DNA of 64,000 bases, from NCBI RefSeq assembly GCF_001277295.1, contig NZ_CP011456.1, positions 3,910,001 to 3,974,000 on the forward strand, given 5' to 3'. The position numbers were made by a program, and so were the translations under genes. The notes under the pieces are model-generated. The model ran no database searches. It had not been told where the DNA came from and saw only the letters and a list, made by a program, of their open reading frames with translations. Shown here one piece after another: positions 53,123 through 62,177 of the stretch (the first letter of the stretch is position 1; every line of letters begins with the position of its first letter). This DNA is from Anabaena sp. WA102. Its GTDB lineage: Bacteria > Cyanobacteriota > Cyanobacteriia > Cyanobacteriales > Nostocaceae.

Positions 53123-53281
53123 AATCCACAACCAAGCTTTTCAAAGGGGTGCTAATTAATAAAATAAGTAGAAAAGCACAAAAAAACAAAATATGTAACA
53201 AAAAGTAAAAATTATCAAAACCTATTCCCTATTCCCTATTCCCTTGTCATAAAGACAATTTTTAACGCCAACTTACTTAAC

Positions 53282-54611
53282 ATGGATTTAAAATTATATC
53301 AGGCAATTGAAATTGCTAACCAAGCTGTTTTGACAAAATTTTATAGATCATTAACTGATGTAGAAATAATTGTCATTAAGGGAGCTTGGGAACGACAAGA
53401 ATATAGTCAAATAGCGAGCAAATACAATTACACAACCAGTTATCTTAGTCAAGATATTGCACCCAAATTTTGGAAATTATTGACAGAAGCTATAGGAGAG
53501 AAAGTTAAAAAAAGTAATTTTAAAGAAGCCCTAAAACGATATTGGGAAAAGCAATGTTGGCACAAGCAATTTACAGATGAATATTACTTACTCAGCCAAG
53601 CTAAACACAGCTTACTAAATACAAAATTATATATAGATCGCTATTTTCTCGAATTTATTTGCTATGAAAATCTCTTGCAACCTGGTTCTTTAATTTGGTT
53701 AAAAGCACCTAGATTAATGGGCAAAACTTCCTTAATGGAGCGGGTATTACTGAAGGTATCCAAGGAAGACTATCGCATAGTTAGTTTAAGCTTAGATATG
53801 GCAGATAAGAAAACTCACTTTGGAAACTTGAATAAATTTCTACGCTGGTTTTGTCTGAATCTCAGTCGAGAACTCAACCTACCCAATCGCTTAGATGACT
53901 ATTGGGATGAAGAAGGGATGGGTGCTAAAATAAGTTGTACAACTTATTTAGAAACATATTTATTAGCAGCAAATGATAGTCCTTTAGTTCTATATATAGA
54001 TGATGTAGATGTGCTTTTTTCCTATCCTGAACTTTATGAAGAATTTTTTGGATTGTTGCGTTCTTGGTATGAGAAAGCTAGAAACCGTTCCCACTGGAAA
54101 AAACTCCGGTTAGCGATCGCCTATTCTACGGACATTTATATGCACGCAAATACTAATCAATTGCCTTTAAGTATAGGATTAATCATAGAATTACCAGAAT
54201 TAACTAAAGAGGAGGTTCAGATATTTGCCCCAACAATATGGATTAGTACAAGATTCATTTTTAGTAGACCCCTTAATACAATTAGTAGGTGGTCATCCTT
54301 ATTTGTTAAAATTGGCATTTTCTCACCTCAAAAATTATCCAGATATCACCCTACACAAGTTGTTATCAGAAGCCTCTACGAATGCAGGTATTTATCGTCA
54401 TTATTTACGCGAACACTGGTTGAAGTTGCAACAGCAACCAAAACTGATCACAGCATTTCAAACAGTGATTAATTCTCCTCAACCAGTGCGATTGGAAATA
54501 ATATCAGCTTATCATTTGAAAAATATGGGTTTGGTAAAGCTTACGGGTAATGAAGTTGAGCCGCGTTGTCAACTATATCGGAATTATTTTGGGGATGTAA
54601 TGAGGAGTTAG
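53282..54611 (+). pseudogene. AAA-like ATPase gene with an N-terminal HTH-type domain, frameshifted
   Basis: The first frame (53282 onwards) has an N-terminal region of the vWA-MoxR-associated type (LTDVEIIVIKGAWERQEYSQ, ASKYNYTTSYLSQDIAPKFW) followed by an AAA_35-like ATPase: Walker A in IWLKAPRLMGKTSLMERVL and Walker B in LVLYIDDVDVLFS. At the CCCC run 54228-54231 the homologous reading switches frame: the proper continuation (FAQQYGLVQDSFLVDPLIQL) is in a second frame to 54611. One extra C explains it. The intact protein would have about 443 residues. It may be a signalling or conflict-type ATPase. A sequencing error cannot be ruled out. Confidence 0.75.
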
Positions 54612-54630
54612 GCAAATAAACTCTTATTTG

Positions 54631-55695
54631 CTATTTTTGAGTATTACCTTGCTTATTTTCTAAACGTTGGAATAATTGACTTACAGGAGATTCAAACTCT
54701 ATATTTCGTTTTTTCATAGACCCAATAGTGGGAATTGGAAAATTGATCACAAAATTGCCCAATTGCATACCCAATGGTCTTAAATGTCCACCTTTTAAAT
54801 TTTCTCTAAAACCTTCAGGTGGTTTTTTAAACTTATCTTCAAACCATTCACAAGTTGTTGCAGCAAGTTTATCCTTTTTGAACGCAGTTAACCCCATGAG
54901 ATTAAATAAATCACCTTCTTTAATTAAGGCATAGGTTTCATCTGGGGTTGGTTTGACATTCACACCTAAGCTAATAACTATACCTGCTAAAGGTTGGGGG
55001 ATAGCACTCTCAAGACCTGTATTTACAGGAGCTAATAGTAAAGAGGGTTGATTCTTAATAAAGATGCTAGTGATTTTAATGTTATCTTGCAATTGGTCGA
55101 AATTGGCTTCTCGCTTAATGTAATATTTAATTAATCGTTCAGCCTCTTTACGCTTTATTTCTAAATCATTAATCAGAATTAAGAGGTCTGTAAATATACT
55201 TTCGACCTTACCATTAATATTTTCTTGAGAACCTTTTGTATTCGCTGATCTAACTGTTGAATCAATAAATTTCCTCAATTTTTCAATATTATGAGGATAT
55301 TGAGGATCACTAGGTTCACCAACAACAGGTAAGGCACTAAATGCTTCCAAAAGCGCAATATATTTACAACCAATACTATGACCTAGCCAGGAAAAGTTTT
55401 GGTCACTCAAATAGGGTTCATATTCATAGCCAGCAAATATTGCTCTTCTGACCAGTTCTGGCATGATTTCATATTGTTCTCTGATTAAAAAGCCAGCCTC
55501 AGCATAATGGTCAAAGGTAAAATTGAATGGTAAAATTACAATTGTATAACCATCATTAAATAATCGTTGAAGTAGAGAACGATAAAAAAGCATTGGCCAA
55601 AATGTGCCAAAAAAAGCCCCACCAACAAATTGAATTACTCCTTGGGGTTTTGGGTGTAGAGCTACCCAGCTATGGGAAACAGGTTGAAATTTCAT
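54631..55695 (-). CDS. DUF1350 family protein (alpha/beta-hydrolase-like)
   Basis: A 354-residue protein. It begins with HSWVALHPKPQGVIQFVGGA and FFGTFWPMLFYRSLLQRLF, and has the core WLGHSIGCKYIALLEAFSAL, where GHSIG recalls a nucleophile elbow. This is the DUF1350 family, found in cyanobacteria and plastids, related to alpha/beta hydrolases but of unknown function. An extra helical insertion of about 100 residues is seen in the middle. No signal peptide. It is convergent with the AAA-like pseudogene. Confidence 0.8.
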   Translation of the reverse strand: MKFQPVSHSWVALHPKPQGVIQFVGGAFFGTFWPMLFYRSLLQRLFNDGYTIVILPFNFTFDHYAEAGFLIREQYEIMPELVRRAIFAGYEYEPYLSDQNFSWLGHSIGCKYIALLEAFSALPVVGEPSDPQYPHNIEKLRKFIDSTVRSANTKGSQENINGKVESIFTDLLILINDLEIKRKEAERLIKYYIKREANFDQLQDNIKITSIFIKNQPSLLLAPVNTGLESAIPQPLAGIVISLGVNVKPTPDETYALIKEGDLFNLMGLTAFKKDKLAATTCEWFEDKFKKPPEGFRENLKGGHLRPLGMQLGNFVINFPIPTIGSMKKRNIEFESPVSQLFQRLENKQGNTQK

Positions 55696-55829
55696 GGGTT
55701 TAATTTATACGATTTGATTGTTTTAAAAAACAGTATCCCATATCCTATATGCTGTTTTGTGGTTATAAGAAGGGGCTTAAACCCCTCCTTAATTAAAATC
55801 TGCTAGATGATAAATTGTTTTACTTCACA

Positions 55830-56624
55830 CTAACGTCGAGGAGTGAGAGTCTTTCTGGCATTGACAAGATAGATGAATTTTCCAACTCTAGGGGAGAATT
55901 CAAATGGTGCTTGACGTGCATATTGTTGTAATTGAGGGGGAAGTAAAGGGAATATTCTAGTGAAATCAGTTGTAACTTTTTCAGTAGCACCTGAAACTAA
56001 GAAACAAGCTGAGTTGGTTTTTTTCTTGCCAGTAGCTTGGTCATAGAAAAGTTGTGAAAATGCCTTGATGGTCAAATTATCTGAAGGAGAAACATAGACC
56101 AAGTATCCGTTTGCATCTAATTCATTAGCCTTTGATTCTGCTGCTCCTACATTATCAAAGAAAGCAATTGCAGTTTCTTTAATGTTCAGAGGGCATTGAC
56201 TGGAAGGCCTTCCAGCTACCACAGTGTATATTCTGCCATCACGACTAGCATCAATAGTGAAAAGTGTGTTAGTCCCAGGAGTTACAGCAGTTGCACCTTG
56301 GAAATCAAACCAACCTTCAGTAAATGAGCCATTAATTCCGTTGTTCTTTCGACCTTGTTCGAGGACTTGTTGATAAGCTGCTGGAAAATCGCTTAAATTT
56401 TCAGGCAACATCGCACTTAGGTCAGGATTAGGTATAGCTACATCATATTTCAAGATATCCCCATATACGTTCACTCCTTGTGCCTGTTGTTCTGGAGTGA
56501 TGTAAAGGGTGGTTATCCCACGAGATGCGGGCTGAGGAGCTTGTTGAGCTAAAGCAGGACTTACTCCACCTAGACACACAACAAAGCTAAGGATAGCAGC
56601 CAAAAAGGAAGTTAACTTTCTCAT
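55830..56624 (-). CDS. Exported protein of unknown function
   Basis: A 264-residue protein with a clear signal peptide: basic MRK, hydrophobic FLAAILSFVVCLGGV and probable cleavage after PALA. The mature part mixes beta strands (FTIDASRDGRIYTVVAGRPS, then GYLVYVSPSDNLTIK) and two cysteines (QCPLN, SACFL) that could form a disulfide. I did not recognise the family. It is probably periplasmic. A promoter should lie in the 220-base gap to the divergent Uma2 gene, which also contains 10-base repeats. Confidence 0.7.
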   Translation of the reverse strand: MRKLTSFLAAILSFVVCLGGVSPALAQQAPQPASRGITTLYITPEQQAQGVNVYGDILKYDVAIPNPDLSAMLPENLSDFPAAYQQVLEQGRKNNGINGSFTEGWFDFQGATAVTPGTNTLFTIDASRDGRIYTVVAGRPSSQCPLNIKETAIAFFDNVGAAESKANELDANGYLVYVSPSDNLTIKAFSQLFYDQATGKKKTNSACFLVSGATEKVTTDFTRIFPLLPPQLQQYARQAPFEFSPRVGKFIYLVNARKTLTPRR

Positions 56625-56712
56625 AAATTATCCTGAATGTTCTCTGTTTCTGAAGTTCTTTCAGTGAAGTTGTTTGTCCCACACCCTTGGATGATACCTA
56701 CTTTGGTAATTC

Positions 56713-56777
56713 AAGAATTCAGGTAAATTCAGGACTTTTATCGCTGATAATTCAGGTAAATTCAGGTAAATTCAAAC
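56713..56777 (+). repeat. Direct repeats of AATTCAGGTA type
   Basis: At least four copies of the 10-base AATTCAGGTA-like unit (56718, 56727, 56749, 56759). They lie in the gap between the exported protein and the Uma2 gene, about 70 bases upstream of the latter. Confidence 0.75.
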
Positions 56778-56847
56778 ACCCTCTAAATTATTGTTATAAT
56801 TTGTTCATTGTCATCCTACAATAAACCTTATAAAACACGAGGACATC

Positions 56848-57591
56848 ATGACCTTTACCGCAGATCCTCCCTATACACAAACCAGCCTTCCAGATCATAC
56901 TCAACTACCAGAATCTAACGGACTATTTGTGAAGAATTTTCAGGAACATCCTCAAAGCATTCTACTAACTCAATCTATCATTCCAGTATTACAAAAACTC
57001 CACGCTGATGGACAATATGCTATAGGTCAAGATAGCGGTATTTATTGGCGAATAACTGAACCACCAGAACGAGGTGCAGAAGCCCCAGATTGGTTTTATG
57101 TTCCTCATGTGCCACCATTATTAGATGGTAAAGTCCGACGTTCTTATGTGCTTTGGCAAGAATTTATTGCCCCATTAATTGCTTTAGAATTTGTATCAGG
57201 AAATGGCATAGAAGAAAGAGATAAAACACCTTGGCAGGGGAAACTTTGGATTTATGAACAAGTGATCAAACCTGCTTTTTATGGCATTTACGAAGTTAGT
57301 AAAGCCAGCGTGGAAGTATATCATCTCATGGAAGGACAATATCATTTATTGCCACCAAATCAACGAGGTCATTATCCGATTACACCTATGGGCGTAGAAT
57401 TAGGTATTTGGCAAGGAACATATCAAAATATGGAGTTACCTTGGCTACGGTGGTGGGATTTAGACGGTAATTTATTACTTGATGGTCATGAAACAGCCGA
57501 ATATGAACGCCAACGGGCTGAATATGAAAAGGAAAAAAGCGATCGCCTAATTGCCCAATTACGCGCTTTAGGAGTAGAACCAGAACTGTAA
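56848..57591 (+). CDS. Uma2 family (DUF820) endonuclease-like protein
   Basis: A 247-residue protein of the PD-(D/E)xK nuclease-fold family much expanded in cyanobacteria. Conserved motif: IALEFVSGNGIEERDKTPWQ with GKLWIYEQVIKPAFYGIYEV, then an acidic-rich beta region and the heptad tail DGHETAEYERQRAEYEKEKS that may form a coiled coil. The catalytic-type residues are D-E/K around EFVSG and EERDK. Precise function (DNA or RNA cleavage, host defence or repair) is unproven for the family. Gene length is normal. Confidence 0.85.
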   Translation: MTFTADPPYTQTSLPDHTQLPESNGLFVKNFQEHPQSILLTQSIIPVLQKLHADGQYAIGQDSGIYWRITEPPERGAEAPDWFYVPHVPPLLDGKVRRSYVLWQEFIAPLIALEFVSGNGIEERDKTPWQGKLWIYEQVIKPAFYGIYEVSKASVEVYHLMEGQYHLLPPNQRGHYPITPMGVELGIWQGTYQNMELPWLRWWDLDGNLLLDGHETAEYERQRAEYEKEKSDRLIAQLRALGVEPEL

Positions 57592-57609
57592 AAAAACCCA
57601 TATCTCCAA

Positions 57610-57867
57610 CTACCAATCGCTAGATTTGCGTGTAATCAACCCACCCATAAATGCCCCTAAAATTGTCCCTGTCCACAGTCCCGCAGTGCTTCCTTGCCAA
57701 CTTGCACCCGGAGTCACTAAAGCACTACACATTTGTTTAAATCCCCAAGCCTGGTTTTGACATTTTTGGCTATGTTGCATTACGGTGATTTGTCCAGCTA
57801 TTAAAGCAGTAAAAAAACCGGAAGAAAGTGCCAAAAAGGTACAAATAAGAATGCGTTTTTTGATCAT
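57610..57867 (-). CDS. Small membrane protein of unknown function
   Basis: An 85-residue protein with two hydrophobic stretches: residues about 5-30 (ILICTFLALSSGFFTALIAG) and 60-78 (STAGLWTGTILGAFMGGL). The link between them has two cysteines (QKCQNQAWGFKQMCSALV) that may form a disulfide outside the membrane. No family recognised. The frame is complete, with ATG at 57867; a repeat of the TTTGCGCC type follows upstream. It could be an orphan small membrane protein or a shadow of convergent genes, though the composition favours a real gene. Confidence 0.6.
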   Translation of the reverse strand: MIKKRILICTFLALSSGFFTALIAGQITVMQHSQKCQNQAWGFKQMCSALVTPGASWQGSTAGLWTGTILGAFMGGLITRKSSDW

Positions 57868-57929
57868 ATTTTTGTCTCACGCAAAGGCGCAAAGGCGCAA
57901 AGTGAAGAAATTACGCCTTTTGCTTTTTA

Positions 57930-60900
57930 TCAACCCGTATTTCTCATGCCGGCAGCAATTCCGTTGATGGTTAATAATGCTCCTCGGAGTAATTCTCCTT
58001 TGCTGTAACGAGAGTGAATTACTCCGGTTGTGGGGGCGTTTTTTGATTGACGAAGGCGTTTTAATAGGGAAACTTGGATAAATCCTAAAGGCACAATTGT
58101 TCCATTTCTTAATTGTACAGAACGTTGCAATACTGGATCACCATCTAATAGTTTTTGGTGTCCAGTGATTTTTAAAACTAAATCTCTGGTAAGAAAGAAT
58201 TCGCTAGAAATTTGTTCAAAAACTTTCTCAAATCGCGGTTTGTCTTCCGGGTTTGACAATTCATCAACATAGTGACGTGCCATTTCCATGTCTACTTTTG
58301 CTAAAGTCATTTCGGCTTTAGAAATCACCATTTTAAAGAATGGCCATTTGAGGTAGAAATAACGCAGTAATTTCAAATGTTGTTCTGGTTCTGCATCCAA
58401 AAATTCTTGTAAAGCTGTACCAATTCCATACCAGGAAGGTAATAAAAAGCGGGTTTGTGTCCAACTAAATACCCAAGGAATCGCTCGCAGACTACTTAAA
58501 TCTTTTTTACCAGATGGACGACGGGCTGGACGAGAACTAATTTGCAATTGGCTGATTTCTTCAATGGGGGTGACTTGGTGGAAGAAGTCAATAAAATCAG
58601 GTTGCTCATAAATTAGGTTACGATAGTGCTGACGCGACGCATGAGATAACTCTTCCATGATCTCATTCCAAGGTTCGATGTCATCAAACCCTGTTCCTAG
58701 TAAACTGGCTTGGATTACGGCTGTGGTGATAGTCTCTAGGTGATACAAAGCCAAATCTAACAAGGAATATTTAGAAGCTAAGACTTCCCCTTGTTCGGTA
58801 ATTTTAATCCGGCCACTAATACTGTGACCTGGTTGGGCTAAAATCGCTTCATGAGCAGGACCGCCACCACGTCCCACAGAACCGCCTCGTCCGTGGAAAA
58901 TCCGCAGATTTACACCGTAACTTTCGGCGATTTTCTGAAGTGATTTTTGAGCCTTATGAATTTCCCAGTTACTGCTTAAAAAACCAGAATCTTTATTACT
59001 ATCGGAATACCCCAACATTACTTCTTGTAAGTTAGGATTCAAAGTAGAAATAGATGGAGGTGCTTCTGCACTGAGCGAAGTCGAAGCTTTTGCACTGAGC
59101 GGAGTCGAAGTGTTAATTGCGGCGTAACCTCCAGCCAGCATTGCCCGATATAAAGGCAATTCAAACAGTTGTCGCATTACGCCTCTAGAACGTTGTAAAT
59201 CTTCTACTGTTTCAAACAGAGGAACGATGCGAATTGTCCCCACTGCAACTACAGGATCAAATAAACTCGATTCTTTGGCTAAGAGTAAAACTTCTAGTAC
59301 GTCGCTTACTTCGCGGCACATACTAATAATATAAGTTTGACAGATTTTAATGCCAAATTCTTGTTGTAGCGATCGCAAAATTCGGAAAGTTTCAATTACA
59401 TCATTGGTTTTTTCTGAAAATGGTAACTCAGCGGGAATCAAGGGACGACGAGTTTGCAATTCTGAAGTTAACCAAGCTATTCTTTGTTCTTCTGATAATT
59501 CGTTGTAGGACTGGGGTAAGAGTTGTAAGTATTCCAGAATCTCATTGATAGCGTCAGCATGACGGGATGATTCTTGACGAATATCTAATTGAGTCAGATT
59601 AAAGTCAAATATTTCCACTTGACAAATCAAGTTTTCCAACTCTCGACAACTTAAACCTGTTTCTGTTAAATTGCGTTGAATTAACAACAATTCTGTTAAA
59701 AATTCTGTACCAGAACGGTACATTGGTGCATCTTCATTGTTTGGCGTTTCCCGATTATATAAAGCCAAATTGCGATCGCGGGTATTTTCCAACCGCTTGA
59801 GAATGTAAGATAACTTCAGACGATAAGGTTCTTGGCGGAAACGCAATGCTAAATCATCATACACCCCACTTAACTGTGATTGATCCAACTCCAAAGACTC
59901 TAGCAAATCTGGTAGTACATCACTCCAGTGCATAGATACACTCAATAAAGACACTAACTCTTTAACTGACTTAATATACCGCTCTAACACCATTTTTCGT
60001 TGATAACAAGCGGTTTTCCAAGTTACTTCCGGTGTCACCGAAGGATTACCATCTCGGTCTGAACCTACCCAAGAACCAAAAGAGCAAAAATTTGTCGTTG
60101 GTGGTTGTAACCAGGGAAAAGTTTCGCCCAAAGAATATTTGAAGCGTTTGTATAGTTGCGTAATACCATCAAACAACACTTCTTGAAAGTAGTGAAGAGC
60201 ATAATCTACTTCATCCAAAACCGTCGGTTTAAACTGATGTAACTCATCAGTCCGCCACCACAGGCGAATTTCTTCCAGTAATCTTTCCTTGACTTCCAAA
60301 GTTTCCCAAGGATAGCTACCAGCGCGATTTTGGGCTTCATCTAATTTTTGCAAAAGATGAACCACCTGACGCTGTTTATCCCGGATAGTATGACGGACAA
60401 TTTCCGTCGGGTGTGCAGTGAAAACTAAGCGGATATCCAGTTGAGAAATTAGACGTTGAATTTGTTGGGGTGGAACATTCAACTTAAATAACAGGGGAAA
60501 TAAAGCCGCGAAAGTCCCTTTTTGCGGAGTTTCCGATGTCATTAAATCACTACCTATTTCCTTAGTAATAGGCAATTCTTCTTCTCTTTGGTTCGTAGAA
60601 TAAATTATACTGGGAAAAACCTCCTCATCAGTTTCTCCACTATAGCGGTTTAATTGCTGCTTTTGCTCATATTCCTGCTCAATAATATTAATCAACTGAA
60701 AATACAACGCAAAGGCACGCGCCGCACGAATCGCTTCATTGATATTCAATTGTTCAATTAATTCTACAGCCGAGGCAGCTAAGTCATTCGTGGCTTGTCC
60801 CTCTGGAGAACATAAGTCCCGCAATTGGCGCAAAAGATCCACCATTTCTTGACCGCATTCTTGACGCAGCACCGACTCCCACAATTCCTCTACTACCTGT

Positions 60901-60974
60901 AGACGATGACGTAAGAATAATTCTGAGTGTAGCACTGGAAAATCAATATGTTCAGCTTTCATACTTTTCATCAT
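57930..60974 (-). CDS. ppc: Phosphoenolpyruvate carboxylase
   Basis: A 1,014-residue enzyme converting phosphoenolpyruvate and bicarbonate to oxaloacetate; it replenishes the TCA pathway in cyanobacteria. Catalytic marks: VFTAHPTEIVRHTI (His), LGYSDSNKDSGFLSS (Lys) and FHGRGGSVGRGGGPAHEAIL (glycine loop). The C-terminus GIAAGMRNTG is the strict family end, so it is complete. Between about residues 620 and 637 an 8-residue unit (STPLSAKA/STSLSAEA) repeats, encoded by a 24-base tandem repeat (59067-59114). The start MMKSMKAEHIDF is the farthest ATG and could be shortened by a few residues. Confidence 0.96.
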   Translation of the reverse strand: MMKSMKAEHIDFPVLHSELFLRHRLQVVEELWESVLRQECGQEMVDLLRQLRDLCSPEGQATNDLAASAVELIEQLNINEAIRAARAFALYFQLINIIEQEYEQKQQLNRYSGETDEEVFPSIIYSTNQREEELPITKEIGSDLMTSETPQKGTFAALFPLLFKLNVPPQQIQRLISQLDIRLVFTAHPTEIVRHTIRDKQRQVVHLLQKLDEAQNRAGSYPWETLEVKERLLEEIRLWWRTDELHQFKPTVLDEVDYALHYFQEVLFDGITQLYKRFKYSLGETFPWLQPPTTNFCSFGSWVGSDRDGNPSVTPEVTWKTACYQRKMVLERYIKSVKELVSLLSVSMHWSDVLPDLLESLELDQSQLSGVYDDLALRFRQEPYRLKLSYILKRLENTRDRNLALYNRETPNNEDAPMYRSGTEFLTELLLIQRNLTETGLSCRELENLICQVEIFDFNLTQLDIRQESSRHADAINEILEYLQLLPQSYNELSEEQRIAWLTSELQTRRPLIPAELPFSEKTNDVIETFRILRSLQQEFGIKICQTYIISMCREVSDVLEVLLLAKESSLFDPVVAVGTIRIVPLFETVEDLQRSRGVMRQLFELPLYRAMLAGGYAAINTSTPLSAKASTSLSAEAPPSISTLNPNLQEVMLGYSDSNKDSGFLSSNWEIHKAQKSLQKIAESYGVNLRIFHGRGGSVGRGGGPAHEAILAQPGHSISGRIKITEQGEVLASKYSLLDLALYHLETITTAVIQASLLGTGFDDIEPWNEIMEELSHASRQHYRNLIYEQPDFIDFFHQVTPIEEISQLQISSRPARRPSGKKDLSSLRAIPWVFSWTQTRFLLPSWYGIGTALQEFLDAEPEQHLKLLRYFYLKWPFFKMVISKAEMTLAKVDMEMARHYVDELSNPEDKPRFEKVFEQISSEFFLTRDLVLKITGHQKLLDGDPVLQRSVQLRNGTIVPLGFIQVSLLKRLRQSKNAPTTGVIHSRYSKGELLRGALLTINGIAAGMRNTG
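59067..59114 (+). repeat. Two 24-bp repeat units inside the ppc gene
   Basis: TGCACTGAGCGAAGTCGAAG and TGCACTGAGCGGAGTCGAAG start at 59067 and 59091. The unit is a common cyanobacterial intergenic repeat; here it is in frame and adds 16 residues to a surface loop before the Lys motif. Confidence 0.8.
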
Positions 60975-61280
60975 ACTCTTAAGATACTCAAAACATCTAA
61001 CCTACCTTTTTGAGCATCCAATATCAAGCTGTTAGCTTTTCTTTAGGAGCTACTCACAGGTGACTTATCTTCCTTTTAACTGCTTTTGATTCATTTTCAG
61101 TAGAGAAGAGGCAAGTAAAATAAACCGCTTCACCAAATTCCTACTAGATTATTTTAGGATAAAGTTCGCTTTCACTCAATAGCTAACAGGAGAAAAGCTA
61201 TAGCAGAAGTCAGGAGTTAGGCTTCACCTAATCTGGGACACTTTTCTGAATTTTTAATTTCACCCTGCGGTACTGGCTTA

Positions 61281-61680
61281 TATACTCAAAATGGTTGGGA
61301 CATAGACTTTATATAGGGCTTGCTGAATAAAGCTAAAACCATTTATTAACAAAGGGTTTCGCGGATTTTTACCACAAAAAAGTGCAAGGTTTTGGCTAAT
61401 GGTGTCTCAAAATAGGTGCATTTTTCTTTCTCAGATTTGGAAAATTGAGGATATCCAGACAGTTAAAACTGTTCCCTGTTCCCTGCCCTCACAGACAACT
61501 TTTTCAGCAAACCCTATATAAAATCACGACAAAATTAGATTTGTAGGGGTAGAGCAAGAGCTTCATTAGTGTCAACTTAAGCTCAAATCCCTACCACATC
61601 TCGTTCCTAGTCTCTGACTAGGAATGCAGTTGATGAGGCTCTGCCTCTAATATCATTAGAGAGTTTCAGTCTATATCTCT
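61281..61680. repeat. Family A palindromic element interrupted by a family E element
   Basis: TATACTCAAAATGGTTGGGA, then GACTTTA on the left and AGATTTGTAGGGGTAGAGCA, CTTCATTAGTGTCAACTTAA, ATTCCTAG and AGGCTCTGCC on the right match the element at 3251-3600. It is split at 61312 by an insertion up to 61519. Confidence 0.75.
61315..61515. repeat. Family E element with flanking TA
   Basis: Ends AGGGCTTGCTGAA (61315-61327) and TTCAGCAAACCCT (61503-61515) form an inverted repeat, flanked by TAT and TATA. It interrupts the family A copy. A run of CCCTGTT heptads lies near its right end. Confidence 0.7.
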
Positions 61681-61996
61681 CAGTTATCCCAGCTTCAGGC
61701 AGGGTTCCTTAAATAAATATTTGGGTTCTTGCCCTGATCCTGTTTGCCATTACTGGCAGAATCATCTCTGACAGGCGTAACTTTCCGAGAGTCCCCTGGT
61801 AGGTTTTTAATGTCTTTGCTGACAATCTGATTGTCTCACGAATATGGATTAAAATTTGAAATTATTTCAAATTTTTAAATTAATGTCAATGCAGGATAAA
61901 TTCTGCCTCTAGCCTTCATCTCTTGTCTAAAGCACAGATGTAGCTGACTTAGGAAGCTACATCTTCAAGGGTTTTCGGCATTTCCCTTATAAAACA

Positions 61997-62028
61997 AATC
62001 CCTGCAACCTTGGAAGATTACAGGGATT
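61997..62028 (-). terminator. Terminator after the initiator tRNA
   Basis: On the minus strand AATCCCTG ... CAGGGATT forms an 8-bp stem (61997-62028) followed by TTGTTTTAT. It sits 13 bases beyond the tRNA 3' end, as expected for a tRNA terminator. Confidence 0.65.
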
Positions 62029-62040
62029 CGTTTTTCAATT

Positions 62041-62117
<77 letters not shown>

Positions 62118-62177
62118 TCGCTTGTGTCGCTTTTCTCTCGACTCCTTTAATATAGCGCGAAGTCAAAAGTTTGTCAA

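Larger units (their letters stand above)
60975..61996. other. Long intergenic region with nested repeats
   Basis: No complete gene was seen between ppc and the initiator tRNA. The left part (60975-61280) holds nothing recognised. A family A copy spans 61281-61680 and is interrupted by a family E element. From 61717 to 61853 the minus strand has a 40-codon open stretch (SAKTLKTYQGTLGKLRLSE) that may be a gene remnant but was not identified. Confidence 0.5.
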
